From: Mycolicibacterium frederiksbergense
GTDB taxonomy: Bacteria; Actinomycetota; Actinomycetes; Mycobacteriales; Mycobacteriaceae
DNA: 64,000 nucleotides
Reading direction: 5' to 3'
Assembly (NCBI RefSeq): GCF_029893345.1
Contig: NZ_JARXVE010000012.1
Location: forward strand, 1-64,000
Part shown: positions 1-7,867 of the stretch, piece by piece
Numbering within the stretch: position 1 is the first letter of the stretch
Layout: each line of letters starts with the position of its first letter
Position numbers and translations under genes: made by a program
Notes under the pieces: generated by a model
What the model was told of the DNA's origin: nothing
What the model saw: the letters and a program-made list of their open reading frames with translations, nothing else
Databases searched by the model: none

Positions 1-70
1 TGTCTGTAGGAGCCAGACACCAGGTGGAAAGACCCAACCACCGCATAGCGGCACTGTCCAGGCTGACACT

Positions 71-123
71 GAGTGTCTGTACGCCAACACGCCGTGAATT
101 GCGTACAAACGCGGTCGCTCGCG
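71..123. terminator. Intergenic hairpin and partial copy of a dispersed repeat
   Basis: TGTACGC (78-84) pairs with GCGTACA (101-107). The right arm and the following GCGGTCGCTCGCG match the right arm of the much better hairpin at 908-965. It lies just past the 3' end of the DUF1326 gene and probably ends that transcript. The left arm is degenerate, so this looks like a decayed copy. Confidence 0.45.
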
Positions 124-130
124 CAGGCGG

Positions 131-790
131 TCAGGCCTCTGGACGCTCCGGACGCCAGTCGAACGGGAAGTGCTTGCTCGACCCACCGCGGTACTCGTGC
201 GAGAAATCGAATCCGATCGCGTCGTCCTTCTTGACCACACCCCAGGTGGCGACCTGCCCCGGGCCCACCTCGGCTCCCGGCGCGTTCGCGGTGGTGACCC
301 GCCGCGTCGGATCGGATGTCGGTCCGGTGAGCGCCTCGACGCGAACGTCCACCTTGCCGGGAATCTCGGCCCGCCAGTACGCCAGGTCCTCGGCGGCATC
401 GAAGATGATCGGCGCGTACTGGATGTCGCGCAGGTCTTTGATCAGGCTGCCGAACTCCCCCGGCCAACCACCTTCGTAGCCGGTGAAAATCTGTTCCAGG
501 GCATGCCGCTGGTCGGCGTCGGCCGAGTCATCGATGTAGAGCATCAGCGACATCATGGCGTTCGGGTCGCCGACCCACATGTTGCCGGCGAACTCGCCGA
601 GCGCAACCACCCCGAGATCGCTCAAATCCGTTTCCCCGTAATGGCCTTCGTGGATCTTCCAGACCAGGGTGAACAAACAGTCGCCGTGCGTGGGCTCCTG
701 CGCGAAGCTGCACGGGCAGGGCAACTTGCAGCTGCACACATCGAACCACTCACCCCGCAGATGCCAATCCGTCGTCGTCGCTACCGCCAT
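131..790 (-). CDS. DUF1326 domain protein, probably metal responsive
   Basis: A 219-residue protein of the DUF1326 family, whose biochemical role is unknown. The N-terminus is cysteine-rich, with Cys at about 19, 21, 25, 27 and 38 in a C-x-C-x3-C-x-C pattern that looks like a metal site. The ATG at 790 is chosen because GAGAGGAG lies 6-9 nt upstream; the frame stays open 75 nt further but without a ribosome site. A CsoR/RicR-type palindrome (810-826) overlaps the likely -10 region and a second one lies at 869-883, so control by a copper-sensing CsoR-family repressor is inferred. It is a single-gene unit with htpX upstream on the same strand. Confidence 0.85.
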   Translation of the reverse strand: MAVATTTDWHLRGEWFDVCSCKLPCPCSFAQEPTHGDCLFTLVWKIHEGHYGETDLSDLGVVALGEFAGNMWVGDPNAMMSLMLYIDDSADADQRHALEQIFTGYEGGWPGEFGSLIKDLRDIQYAPIIFDAAEDLAYWRAEIPGKVDVRVEALTGPTSDPTRRVTTANAPGAEVGPGQVATWGVVKKDDAIGFDFSHEYRGGSSKHFPFDWRPERPEA

Positions 791-809
791 CGCCCGCTCC
801 TCTCGATTC

Positions 810-826
810 ATACCCCCTAGGGGTAT
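810..826 (-). promoter_or_regulatory. CsoR/RicR-type operator, box 1
   Basis: The palindrome at 811-825 fits TACCC-N5-GGGTA exactly, the motif I recall for the mycobacterial copper repressor RicR. On the minus strand it runs into TATGAAT, a possible -10 element, about 20 nt before the DUF1326 start. Repressor occupancy would therefore block initiation. The regulator itself is not in this window. Confidence 0.65.
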
Positions 827-868
827 CTGACGGAGCTGACGGTACACAGCCGACGACGCACGCACAAG

Positions 869-883
869 TACCCCCAGGGGGTA
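869..883. promoter_or_regulatory. CsoR/RicR-type operator, box 2
   Basis: A second exact TACCC-N5-GGGTA palindrome, about 58 bp upstream of box 1 and just before the 908-965 hairpin. No gene starts to its right, so it either acts together with box 1 on the DUF1326 gene or is left over from a lost divergent gene. Confidence 0.55.
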
Positions 884-907
884 TATATGTCAGGCGCTAC
901 AACGCCA

Positions 908-965
908 CGAGCGACCGTGTTTGTACGCAGATCACGGTGTGTCGGCGTACAAACACGGTCGCTCG
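908..965. terminator. Strong 21-bp-stem hairpin after htpX
   Basis: Positions 908-928 and 945-965 form a perfect 21-bp inverted repeat with a 16-nt loop. It lies 24 nt beyond the htpX stop and insulates the DUF1326 promoter. The right arm sequence recurs at 101-123 and, with changes, at 12715-12740, so it belongs to a dispersed family. Confidence 0.7.
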
Positions 966-988
966 CGGTGCGAGGGGACCAGAAGGGG

Positions 989-1864
989 TCAGTAGTGGCC
1001 CGGGCCGCGGCCGGCCATGTCCTCCAGCCGGCGGATCCGATCGGCGATCGGCGGGTGGGTGGAGAACAGCTTGCCGATGCGCTCGCCGGACCGGAACGGG
1101 CTGGCGATCATCAGATGCGCTTGATCGGCCAACTGAGGCTGCGGCGGCAGCGGGGCCGCCTCGACCCCACCGGAGATCTTGCGCAGCGCCGAGGCCAATG
1201 CCAGTGGATCACCGGTCAACTCGGCACCGGACTGATCGGCCTGGTACTCCCGCGACCGCGACACCGCCAGCTTGACCACCGTCGCCGCGATCGGCCCCAG
1301 CAGCGAAACCAGCAGCATCGCAAACGGATTCGAGCCCTCACGGTTACCGCCGAACATACCGGCGAACATGGCCATATTGGCCAGGGCGGTGATCACCGAC
1401 GCCATCGCGCCGGCCACACACGAGATCAGGATGTCGCGGTTGTACACATGGGAAAGCTCATGGCCCAGCACCGCGCGCAGCTCGCGCTCGTTGAGCAGCT
1501 GCAGGATGCCGGTGGTGCAGCACACCGCGGCATTGCGCGGGTTACGCCCGGTGGCGAATGCGTTGGGGTTGGCGGTATCGGAGATGTACAGCCGCGGCAT
1601 CGGCTGATGGGCCGTGGTGGCCAACTCCCGCACGATCCGGTAGATCTCGGGCGCCTGCACCTCGGTGATCGGCTGGGCGTGCATCGCCCGCAGCGCCAAC
1701 TTGTCACTGTTGAAATACACGTAGACGTTCATGCCGACGGCGAACAGCACCGCCAAGTACATGACGTTGCGGCCGAACAACGAGCCGACGAACACGATCA
1801 ACGCCGACATGCCGACCAGCAACAGGAACGTCTTGATCCTGTTCGCGTGCGGATTCCACGTCAT
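989..1864 (-). CDS. htpX: Membrane zinc protease HtpX (M48)
   Basis: A 291-residue M48 metalloprotease that degrades damaged membrane proteins. Two N-terminal membrane segments lie at about 11-30 and 34-51. The zinc site HELSH is at 135-139 and the third ligand Glu is in SRSREYQAD in the C-terminal half, after further hydrophobic segments. AGGAGGAAA sits 5 nt upstream of the ATG. Length and position beside grcC1 match Rv0563. The gap of about 66 nt to grcC1 on the same strand allows co-transcription. Confidence 0.95.
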   Translation of the reverse strand: MTWNPHANRIKTFLLLVGMSALIVFVGSLFGRNVMYLAVLFAVGMNVYVYFNSDKLALRAMHAQPITEVQAPEIYRIVRELATTAHQPMPRLYISDTANPNAFATGRNPRNAAVCCTTGILQLLNERELRAVLGHELSHVYNRDILISCVAGAMASVITALANMAMFAGMFGGNREGSNPFAMLLVSLLGPIAATVVKLAVSRSREYQADQSGAELTGDPLALASALRKISGGVEAAPLPPQPQLADQAHLMIASPFRSGERIGKLFSTHPPIADRIRRLEDMAGRGPGHY

Positions 1865-1930
1865 CGCAGTTTCCTCCTACTAGGCAACCTTCGTCGATTA
1901 AACGCTCAGCTACCCCGTTGGGTTCCGGAA

Positions 1931-2938
1931 TCAGCCCTGCCGGTTGACCGTGTAGTCCACCAGGGTGGCCAGCGCGTCGCGTCCCGGCCCCGCCGGCAGG
2001 CTGGCCAGTTCGGTGCGTGCCCGCTCGGCATACTCGGCCACCGTCTGCTTGGCCCGCGCCATGCCCGGCGAGCGCCGCAGCAACGTCAGCGCCTCGGCCA
2101 CGTCCTCATCGCGCTCGACCGGGCGGGCCAGCAACTCGCGCAACCGGTCGGCGTCCGGCCCGGCCTCGCGCAGCGCGTACAACACCGGCAGGGTGTGCAC
2201 GCCCTCGCGCAGATCGGTGCCCGGGACCTTGCCCGATTCGTCGGGATCGCTGTCGATATCGATGATGTCGTCGGAGATCTGGAACGCGGTGCCGACGATC
2301 CCGCCGAGGCGATGCAGTCGATCGATCTGCTCGGCGTCGGCACCGGAGAAGGTCGCGCCGAACTGCCCCGACGCCGCGATCAGGCAGGCGGTCTTCTCGT
2401 AGACCACCTTGAGGTAGTGGTCGACTGTGTCGACATGCTCGGCCGCACCGCGGGTCTCGCGCATCTGGCCGGTCACCAATTGCGCGAATGTGTCAGCAAT
2501 CACACGCACCGCGTCGGGTCCGAGCCGCGAAACCAGCCGCGACGCAGTGGCGAACAGGTAGTCGCCGGCCAAGATCGCGATGTTGTTGCCCCACCGGGCA
2601 TTGGCGCTCGGCGCCCCGCGCCGCACCTGCGCCTCGTCCATCACATCGTCGTGATACAGCGTCGCCAGATGCACCAATTCGATGACCGCACCGGCGATGG
2701 CGACCTCCGGATCGTCGGGCCGTGGCCCCAGCGATGCGGACAGCACGGTGAACAGCGGGCGGAACCGCTTACCGCCGGCTTGGAACAGATGTTGGACGGC
2801 CTCCGCCATGAGCTCATCGGCTTTGCCCAGCTCATCAGACATCAGGGCTTCGATCCTGGCGACGTTGTCCCGGACGTCGGCTGCGAAGGCCGCGTCTCCG
2901 AAATCAACTCCCGCCACCACAGTCGCTGGTGTCCTCAT
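1931..2938 (-). CDS. grcC1: Polyprenyl diphosphate synthase GrcC1
   Basis: A 335-residue trans-prenyl diphosphate synthase that extends allylic diphosphates with isopentenyl diphosphate. Both aspartate-rich motifs are present: DDVMD at 97-101 and DDIID at 223-227. The ORF is open much further upstream, but that part is antisense to menJ; the start at 2938 gives exactly the length recalled for Rv0562. The product probably supplies the menaquinone side chain that MenA attaches and MenJ partly reduces. It diverges from menJ across only 21 bp. Confidence 0.92.
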   Translation of the reverse strand: MRTPATVVAGVDFGDAAFAADVRDNVARIEALMSDELGKADELMAEAVQHLFQAGGKRFRPLFTVLSASLGPRPDDPEVAIAGAVIELVHLATLYHDDVMDEAQVRRGAPSANARWGNNIAILAGDYLFATASRLVSRLGPDAVRVIADTFAQLVTGQMRETRGAAEHVDTVDHYLKVVYEKTACLIAASGQFGATFSGADAEQIDRLHRLGGIVGTAFQISDDIIDIDSDPDESGKVPGTDLREGVHTLPVLYALREAGPDADRLRELLARPVERDEDVAEALTLLRRSPGMARAKQTVAEYAERARTELASLPAGPGRDALATLVDYTVNRQG

Positions 2939-2959
2939 TCGTCCAACATACTGTGAGCG
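2939..2959. promoter_or_regulatory. Overlapping divergent leaderless promoters of grcC1 and menJ
   Basis: The whole spacer is 21 bp. Minus-strand TATGTT (2950-2945) lies 6 nt before the grcC1 ATG, and plus-strand CATACT (2947-2952) lies 7 nt before the menJ ATG. Neither gene has a ribosome-binding site. Both transcripts would start at or beside their start codons from overlapping -10 boxes, with -35 regions inside the opposite gene. Confidence 0.5.
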
Positions 2960-4180
2960 ATGGATATCAACGCAGACGTGGTCGTCGTGGGCGCCGGGCC
3001 GGCCGGGTCGGCAGCCGCTGCGTGGGCGGCGCGAGCCGGTCGCGACGTGCTGGTGATCGACTCGGCACAGTTCCCGCGGGACAAGGCATGCGGCGACGGA
3101 CTGACCCCGCGCGCGGTCGCGGAGTTGGAACGGCTCGGCATGGGAGCGTGGCTGGACACCAGAATCCGGCACCACGGTTTGCGGATGTCCGGATTCGGCG
3201 CCGACGTCGAAGTGCCCTGGCCCGGGCCATCGTTCCCGTCCACCGGAAGTGCGGTGCCGCGCACCGAACTGGACGACCGGATCCGCTCGGTGGCGGCCGA
3301 CGACGGCGCAAAAATGCTGCTTGGCGTCAAAGCTGTTGGGGTGCGTCATGACTCATGTGGACGCGTCGAGGCCGTGCTGCTCGACGACGGGAGTGCCATC
3401 GGCTGCACCGACCTGATCGTGGCCGACGGCGCACGCTCCACCCTGGGCCGGTCGCTGGGCCGCGCCTGGCACAAGGAAACCGTGTACGGCGTGGCCATCC
3501 GCGGCTATATCGCGACGCCGCGTGCCGACGAGCCGTGGATCACCTCGCATCTGGAGCTGCGCTCCCCCGAGGGCAAGGTGCTGCCCGGCTACGGCTGGAT
3601 CTTCCCATTGGGCAATGGCGAGGTGAACATCGGCGTGGGCGCACTGGCGACGGCCAAACGCCCCGCCGACGCCGCGCTGCGGCCGCTGCTGTCCTACTAC
3701 GCCGGGCTGCGCCGCGAGGAGTGGGAGTTTTCCGGCGAGCCGCGCGCCGCGCTGTCGGCGCTGCTGCCGATGGGCGGCGCGGTGTCCGGGGTGGCCGGGC
3801 CGAACTGGATGCTGGTCGGCGATGCGGCGGCGTGCGTCAACCCGCTCAACGGCGAGGGCATCGACTACGGGCTGGAGACCGGACGGTTGGCCGCCGAGCT
3901 GCTGGGTGCTGGCGATTATTCGCACGCCTGGCCCGCGCTGTTGCAGGCCCACTACGCCCGCGGGTTCTCGGTCGCCCGTCGGCTGGCGTTGCTGCTCACG
4001 CTGCCCCGGTTCCTGCCGATGTCCGGCCCGGTGGCGATGCGCTCGAGCGCGCTGATGCGCATCGCGGTGCGGGTGATGGGCAATCTGGTCACCGACGAGG
4101 ACGACGACTGGATCGCACGGGTGTGGCGCACTGCCGGGCTGGCCTCACGCCGCCTGGATCAGCGCAAGCCGTTCAGCTGA
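2960..4180 (+). CDS. menJ: Menaquinone side-chain reductase (geranylgeranyl reductase family)
   Basis: A 406-residue FAD-dependent reductase. The N-terminal dinucleotide fold has GAGPAGSAA at about 11-19, and the second FAD motif GDAAACVNPLNGEG is near 286-299. The family hydrogenates isoprenoid double bonds. The M. tuberculosis homologue Rv0561c (MenJ, about 408 aa) saturates one double bond of the menaquinone-9 side chain. Divergence from grcC1 and linkage to the other men genes support the same role. It appears leaderless. A palindrome begins 8 bp past its stop and opens the accessory block. Confidence 0.92.
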   Translation: MDINADVVVVGAGPAGSAAAAWAARAGRDVLVIDSAQFPRDKACGDGLTPRAVAELERLGMGAWLDTRIRHHGLRMSGFGADVEVPWPGPSFPSTGSAVPRTELDDRIRSVAADDGAKMLLGVKAVGVRHDSCGRVEAVLLDDGSAIGCTDLIVADGARSTLGRSLGRAWHKETVYGVAIRGYIATPRADEPWITSHLELRSPEGKVLPGYGWIFPLGNGEVNIGVGALATAKRPADAALRPLLSYYAGLRREEWEFSGEPRAALSALLPMGGAVSGVAGPNWMLVGDAAACVNPLNGEGIDYGLETGRLAAELLGAGDYSHAWPALLQAHYARGFSVARRLALLLTLPRFLPMSGPVAMRSSALMRIAVRVMGNLVTDEDDDWIARVWRTAGLASRRLDQRKPFS

Positions 4181-4188
4181 TGTCGCAC

Positions 4189-4203
4189 GTCAAAAATTTT
4201 GAC
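4189..4203. promoter_or_regulatory. 15-bp palindrome, cassette A, distal site
   Basis: GTCAAAAATTTTGAC is a perfect odd palindrome 88 bp upstream of a second, near-identical one. The same two-site layout precedes the intact HTH gene at 10273. Its size and symmetry suggest a dimeric regulator site; the binding protein is unknown. Confidence 0.6.
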
Positions 4204-4276
4204 GGCGTTCTCAAGAACATCCGGTCAAGAGCGTCGACCGGATCGCGTGTCTCCGCTCGTGTTGTCCGCACAGATC

Positions 4277-4291
4277 GTCAAAGGTTTTGAC
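4277..4291. promoter_or_regulatory. 15-bp palindrome, cassette A, proximal site
   Basis: GTCAAAGGTTTTGAC lies exactly 50 nt before the ATG of the frameshifted HTH gene. The proximal palindrome of the other cassette is also exactly 50 nt before its ATG. Confidence 0.6.
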
Positions 4292-4341
4292 GACGCGCCG
4301 ACCAAATCGAGATGTCCCCACCCGTCGGCATGCTCCGACCG

Positions 4342-4673
4342 ATGGAAGAGACGAAAGAACCATGGTGGGCGACCGACCCCGAGCTGAAGGAGTTTCTACG
4401 GCGCTCGGAGGAGCAATTGGAGCGCGAAATCGCCGCGCACGAACCTATCCCCGCCGCCTCTGCGGAGCCAGACATACCGAATTTGTCGCCGCGGGCATGT
4501 CTGCGTCAGCTCGCCCGGGCCCGCCACGACCTCGATCAAGCCCAGGAGCGATACCGCCAGGCGGTGCTCGCCGGTCGTCACGCCGGCCTATCGTGGAGCC
4601 AGATCGCGCCGCACTCGGCGTTTCAAAGCAAATGCTGCACAGCAAATTCCGCTCCAACAGTCACACGACGTAG
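4342..4673 (+). pseudogene. Frameshifted copy of the small HTH protein gene
   Basis: The first 85 or so codons align closely with the intact 108-residue gene at 10273: both have EPWWA-DPEL-EF near the start and QLEREIAAHEP further on. After WSQIA, near 4610-4622, one base is missing relative to the intact copy (8 nt between the Ile and Leu codons instead of 9). The recognition-helix segment LGVSKQMLHSKF continues in another frame and stops at 4673. The original frame reads on to 4719 through unrelated sequence. The gene is therefore probably inactive, although a fused 126-residue product is formally possible. Confidence 0.7.
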
Positions 4674-4945
4674 CGCTGCACCCCGAGGACGGCCTGATCG
4701 TCCGGCGATTGCTCGCTGAGGCAGTCGCGCAGTGCGGCGGTGACGGAGGCGTGGTCCATCTCGGTGCCGATCAACACCAGCGAGGTGCGCCGCGGCTCAC
4801 CGACATGCCACCGGTGGCGCTCGAATCACAGTGAGCTGCCGACCAATTGCAGCAGGAACTTGCGGCCGTCCCCGGCCGCGCCGAAGTCCAGGAACCCCTT
4901 GGCCCGGTACAGCCCGGGCGGGTCGCCGATTTCGACGCAAGGGCT
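4661..4945 (-). pseudogene. 3' remnant of a second cobW-like GTPase gene
   Basis: Minus-strand translation gives GLYRAKGF..FLLQLVGSSL, then a stop, then FERHRW..LVLIGTE..LGVQRYVV. This matches the C-terminal domain of the intact cobW gene at 10956-11900 (GLYRAKGF, FLLQLVGSSLRFEKRR, LVLIGTG, LGVLKYVV). The in-frame TGA (about 4829-4831) replaces the residue after SSL. There is no N-terminal GTPase part. A closely similar tail occurs at 9828-9910, so both derive from the same lost paralog. Confidence 0.7.
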
Positions 4946-4976
4946 GTGATTCCCGCCGCAGAACAGCCCTTGCGTC
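4934..4976. terminator. 14-bp hairpin after the NCS1 permease gene
   Basis: GACGCAAGGGCTGT (4934-4947) and its exact reverse complement (4963-4976) flank a 15-nt loop. It lies 14 nt past the permease stop and would end the glycerate kinase / peptidase / permease transcript. Confidence 0.65.
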
Positions 4977-4989
4977 ACAATCGGTGCGC

Positions 4990-6390
4990 TTACTGAACCG
5001 CTGCGCCGCCCGCCGGTGTGTAGAACCGGCCCTTGGTCGCGACAGTCATGGCGACGTGGATCACCGGCCCGACGATCATCGCCAAGAACGAGGCATACGC
5101 CACCGGGTACACCTCGAGAATGCCCAGCGCGCCGATGAACACCGCAATGGCGAGCGCGGTCAGACCGCACGGATTCCATTCGCGCACCTCGCCTTCCCGG
5201 TACTCGATCTGCTCCGCGCGGCCCAGCTTCAGCCAGCGACGACAGATGAAATAGTCGGCCAGGATGATCAACACCCAGGTGTTGGTGAGCACACCGGTGA
5301 TGGCGAGGAACGTGCCGAGGTGGTTGATCACGTTGGTTGCATAGAACACCACGCCGAACAACCACACTGCGAACATCCACCATGGCCGACCGGGCCGGAA
5401 GTGCGCGATGACGTCGAACCCGCTGGAGAGGGTGATCGACCCTCCGTACAGGTTCATCACGTTGATCCGGATCTGGGTGACGAGGACGAAGACCACACCG
5501 GCCAAACCCATCAGGTGAACGAACACGAACCCGGGATCCTGCGCCTTCTCCTCGCCAAACTCCCCGACCAGCGAAGCGCCCAGCATGGCGCCGAGGAAGA
5601 TGACGGCGAACATCGGGATGAGTTCGAGCAACATGATCGAAGAGGTGCCCCGATACCGAATAGTGCGCTTGGCGAACCTGCCATAGTCGGTGGCCATCAG
5701 ACCCTGAAAGATCATCTGCCCGTTGGCGAAACTCATCGCCGTCCACAGCGCCGCGCCGCCGGACACTCCGGTGGCTTGCCAGCCGCTCGGGCCGACGACC
5801 TCGTGGTTCGATCCCAGCGCAATCAGCGCCCACACCAGCAGCCCGACGAAGATCGGGAAGCCCCACGTCTGCAGTGCCGACATCGCATACATGCCCCGCC
5901 AGACGAAACCGATTGTCACCAGGCCGATCAACGCGAAGATCGCGACGCCGGTCAGCGAGCCGATCGGGATGTCGAAGTAGTACGCCAGGGCGTGCGAGAC
6001 GATCGTGCCCTCAAAGAGGAAGTAGTACACGAAGTTCACCGCGTAGATGAGCGCCGTCACCGCCGCGCCGCGACTGCCGAAACCCAAACCCCGCGATATC
6101 AGACTCTGCGACAGGCCCTCTCGGCTGGCCATGCGCATCGTCAGCGCGCCGATCAGGATGGCGCCGAAGAAGAAGTAGCCGATCGGGATGAGCATCATCG
6201 GCCAGCCGACGAGGAACGTCTGCTGAGCGCCGAACGAGAAGAAGAACATCGCCGTGGCATTACCCAGCAGGACCAGGCTGATGGCAGGGATCGGCCATCG
6301 CTTGTTGTCGGGCACCCGATCGATGGCATAACTCTCGATCTGATCGTCGATCGAGGCCTCCGGACCCCGGAAGGCACTACGTAGTGACAT
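4990..6390 (-). CDS. NCS1 family permease (purine, allantoin or hydantoin type)
   Basis: A 466-residue polytopic membrane protein with about 12 hydrophobic segments and NCS1 features such as the early VLLGNATAMFFFSFGAQQ helix and AISRGLGFG-like SLISRGLGFG region. These proteins import nucleobases, allantoin, hydantoins or related compounds with cations. AAGGAG lies 4 nt before the ATG at 6390, which is preferred over upstream alternatives. It is third in a same-strand operon after glycerate kinase and a secernin-like peptidase. That context favours a ureide or purine-type nitrogen source, but the substrate is not determined. Confidence 0.85.
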   Translation of the reverse strand: MSLRSAFRGPEASIDDQIESYAIDRVPDNKRWPIPAISLVLLGNATAMFFFSFGAQQTFLVGWPMMLIPIGYFFFGAILIGALTMRMASREGLSQSLISRGLGFGSRGAAVTALIYAVNFVYYFLFEGTIVSHALAYYFDIPIGSLTGVAIFALIGLVTIGFVWRGMYAMSALQTWGFPIFVGLLVWALIALGSNHEVVGPSGWQATGVSGGAALWTAMSFANGQMIFQGLMATDYGRFAKRTIRYRGTSSIMLLELIPMFAVIFLGAMLGASLVGEFGEEKAQDPGFVFVHLMGLAGVVFVLVTQIRINVMNLYGGSITLSSGFDVIAHFRPGRPWWMFAVWLFGVVFYATNVINHLGTFLAITGVLTNTWVLIILADYFICRRWLKLGRAEQIEYREGEVREWNPCGLTALAIAVFIGALGILEVYPVAYASFLAMIVGPVIHVAMTVATKGRFYTPAGGAAVQ

Positions 6391-6429
6391 CACACTCCTT
6401 GATTTCGGCGCCGATGGCGCTATGAGAGA

Positions 6430-6450
6430 AGCCGGCCCGCGTGGCCGGCT
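6430..6450. other. Small intra-operon hairpin
   Basis: AGCCGGC (6430-6436) and GCCGGCT (6444-6450) form a 7-bp GC-rich stem overlapping the stop codon of the secernin-like gene, in the 58-nt gap before the permease. It could attenuate or stabilise the polycistronic RNA. Confidence 0.35.
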
Positions 6451-7867
6451 AGGCAGACATGGACGGCGCCCACCGCGGATCGACCGGCGTGTGGGGGTTG
6501 GCACCAAAACGTTCGATCAGTTCGATTGCCGTGCGGGTGGCCGCACTCAAACAGTCGTCGGTGAACGCCGCGAGTTCTTCCGGCGCCGCGGCAAGCTTTG
6601 GAACAGCAGTCAACCAGCGGTTTTCCAGCTCATCGAACGCTTCCCGAACCGCCGCCGCGCGCCGTGGGAAGTCGCGCTCGCCAGGGTCTTTGACCACATC
6701 CAGCAACTGCTGCCACTGCCACCAGGTGGAGGTGGGGTCGTAGGTGGCAGCCGAATGGTCACGGGGATCCCAGGAATCGACTAGCGGATCGGGCCGTTGC
6801 ACATTGTCGGGAAGCCGCCCCGCCTCGACGAAATACGGAACGTAGATGCCGGTACACGGCGTCACCGGGCACCACCACAGCGCAACGGGACGTTCGGGAT
6901 CGTCGTGCAATTCGACAACTAGCGATGCAGCGGTATTACCCCAGGTGAACCCGGCCGGGTGTTCATGCATGCACAGGGTGAGGAAATCCGGGCGCGATGC
7001 GTCAAACATCGGTCCGCCGAGGAACGTTCCCTCCAGATGGTCGCGCAGGACGGCGAATCCTTGCGCCACATCCAGTGCTCCGCCACTGCGGGCGGCGGCC
7101 AGCAAGTCATCGGCGCGCCGACGTCGGATGTGCGAAACCTGAAGCGGGGTACCTGGATCGGTGTAGGCGTCAGCGACATCAAAATCACGGTCGGCGGGAT
7201 ACCAACCCGCCTCGACAGCGTGACGGCGCAGGCCGTCGCTGGCCGCGTCGGGCTCCGTGCGGATGGTCAGCTCGTTGCTGATGGCGTAGGACCCGCTGCT
7301 CACCCGGCGGGCGGCCCATTCAGAGCCGACGGTCTCGAGCACCCACGCCTCGGTCGGGTCCGCGATCAGATACGAATTGTCGTACGCCCCTGACCCATGG
7401 TCCTTGCCGACTATCGCTGATCCCCACTGCCCGTAGCGCTCGAGCAACTGCGTCATCACGAGGAGTGCCTCGTGCGCGGTGGCACCACGCTCCAGCCCGA
7501 GCCGGACGAGTTCCATACCCAACAGCCCAGGCTGTGGGCCGCGGCCATCGCGGTCGGCAGCTACGGCGGCGGACCACGGTCGGCTGAATACCGCTTCGTT
7601 CCCGATCGCGACGCGGTGTTCGTTGACCCCGATCTCGTGCCCCCAGCACCAGAACGGCGCGGACCCGACATGCGCATATGCGTCGGCATCGTCGAGGGTG
7701 ACGTATGCCAGCCGCAGCGGGCTTCCGGCGGGACGGGCAGGTATGCGCCGCAACGGCTGCGCCTCACCTGCCGGCCGATCGCTGTTCTTGCCGAAGATGA
7801 GTGCACCGTTGCGGGTCGAGTCCGGCAACGCGACGAACGTGTCGCAACTCCATGGTCTCTGGATCAT
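6449..7867 (-). CDS. Secernin-like C69 family peptidase (Ntn hydrolase)
   Basis: A 472-residue protein resembling secernins and C69 dipeptidases. The conserved N-terminal block SCDTFVAL..GALIFGKNSDRP carries Cys8, the expected nucleophile after processing. C69 enzymes cleave dipeptides or amide bonds; the substrate here is unknown. A GTG at 7870 is also in frame, but AAGGAG is spaced 7 nt from the ATG at 7867, whose A overlaps the glycerate kinase TGA. That gives translational coupling. Operon membership suggests the enzyme releases a metabolite related to the permease substrate. Confidence 0.82.
   Translation of the reverse strand: MIQRPWSCDTFVALPDSTRNGALIFGKNSDRPAGEAQPLRRIPARPAGSPLRLAYVTLDDADAYAHVGSAPFWCWGHEIGVNEHRVAIGNEAVFSRPWSAAVAADRDGRGPQPGLLGMELVRLGLERGATAHEALLVMTQLLERYGQWGSAIVGKDHGSGAYDNSYLIADPTEAWVLETVGSEWAARRVSSGSYAISNELTIRTEPDAASDGLRRHAVEAGWYPADRDFDVADAYTDPGTPLQVSHIRRRRADDLLAAARSGGALDVAQGFAVLRDHLEGTFLGGPMFDASRPDFLTLCMHEHPAGFTWGNTAASLVVELHDDPERPVALWWCPVTPCTGIYVPYFVEAGRLPDNVQRPDPLVDSWDPRDHSAATYDPTSTWWQWQQLLDVVKDPGERDFPRRAAAVREAFDELENRWLTAVPKLAAAPEELAAFTDDCLSAATRTAIELIERFGANPHTPVDPRWAPSMSA

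Noticed and set aside
887..2956. 689-codon plus-strand frame
   Set aside because: It is antisense to htpX and grcC1, has no domain and is explained by high third-position GC.
4831..6384. 517-codon plus-strand frame
   Set aside because: It is antisense to the NCS1 permease, whose helices, ribosome site and terminator are clear.
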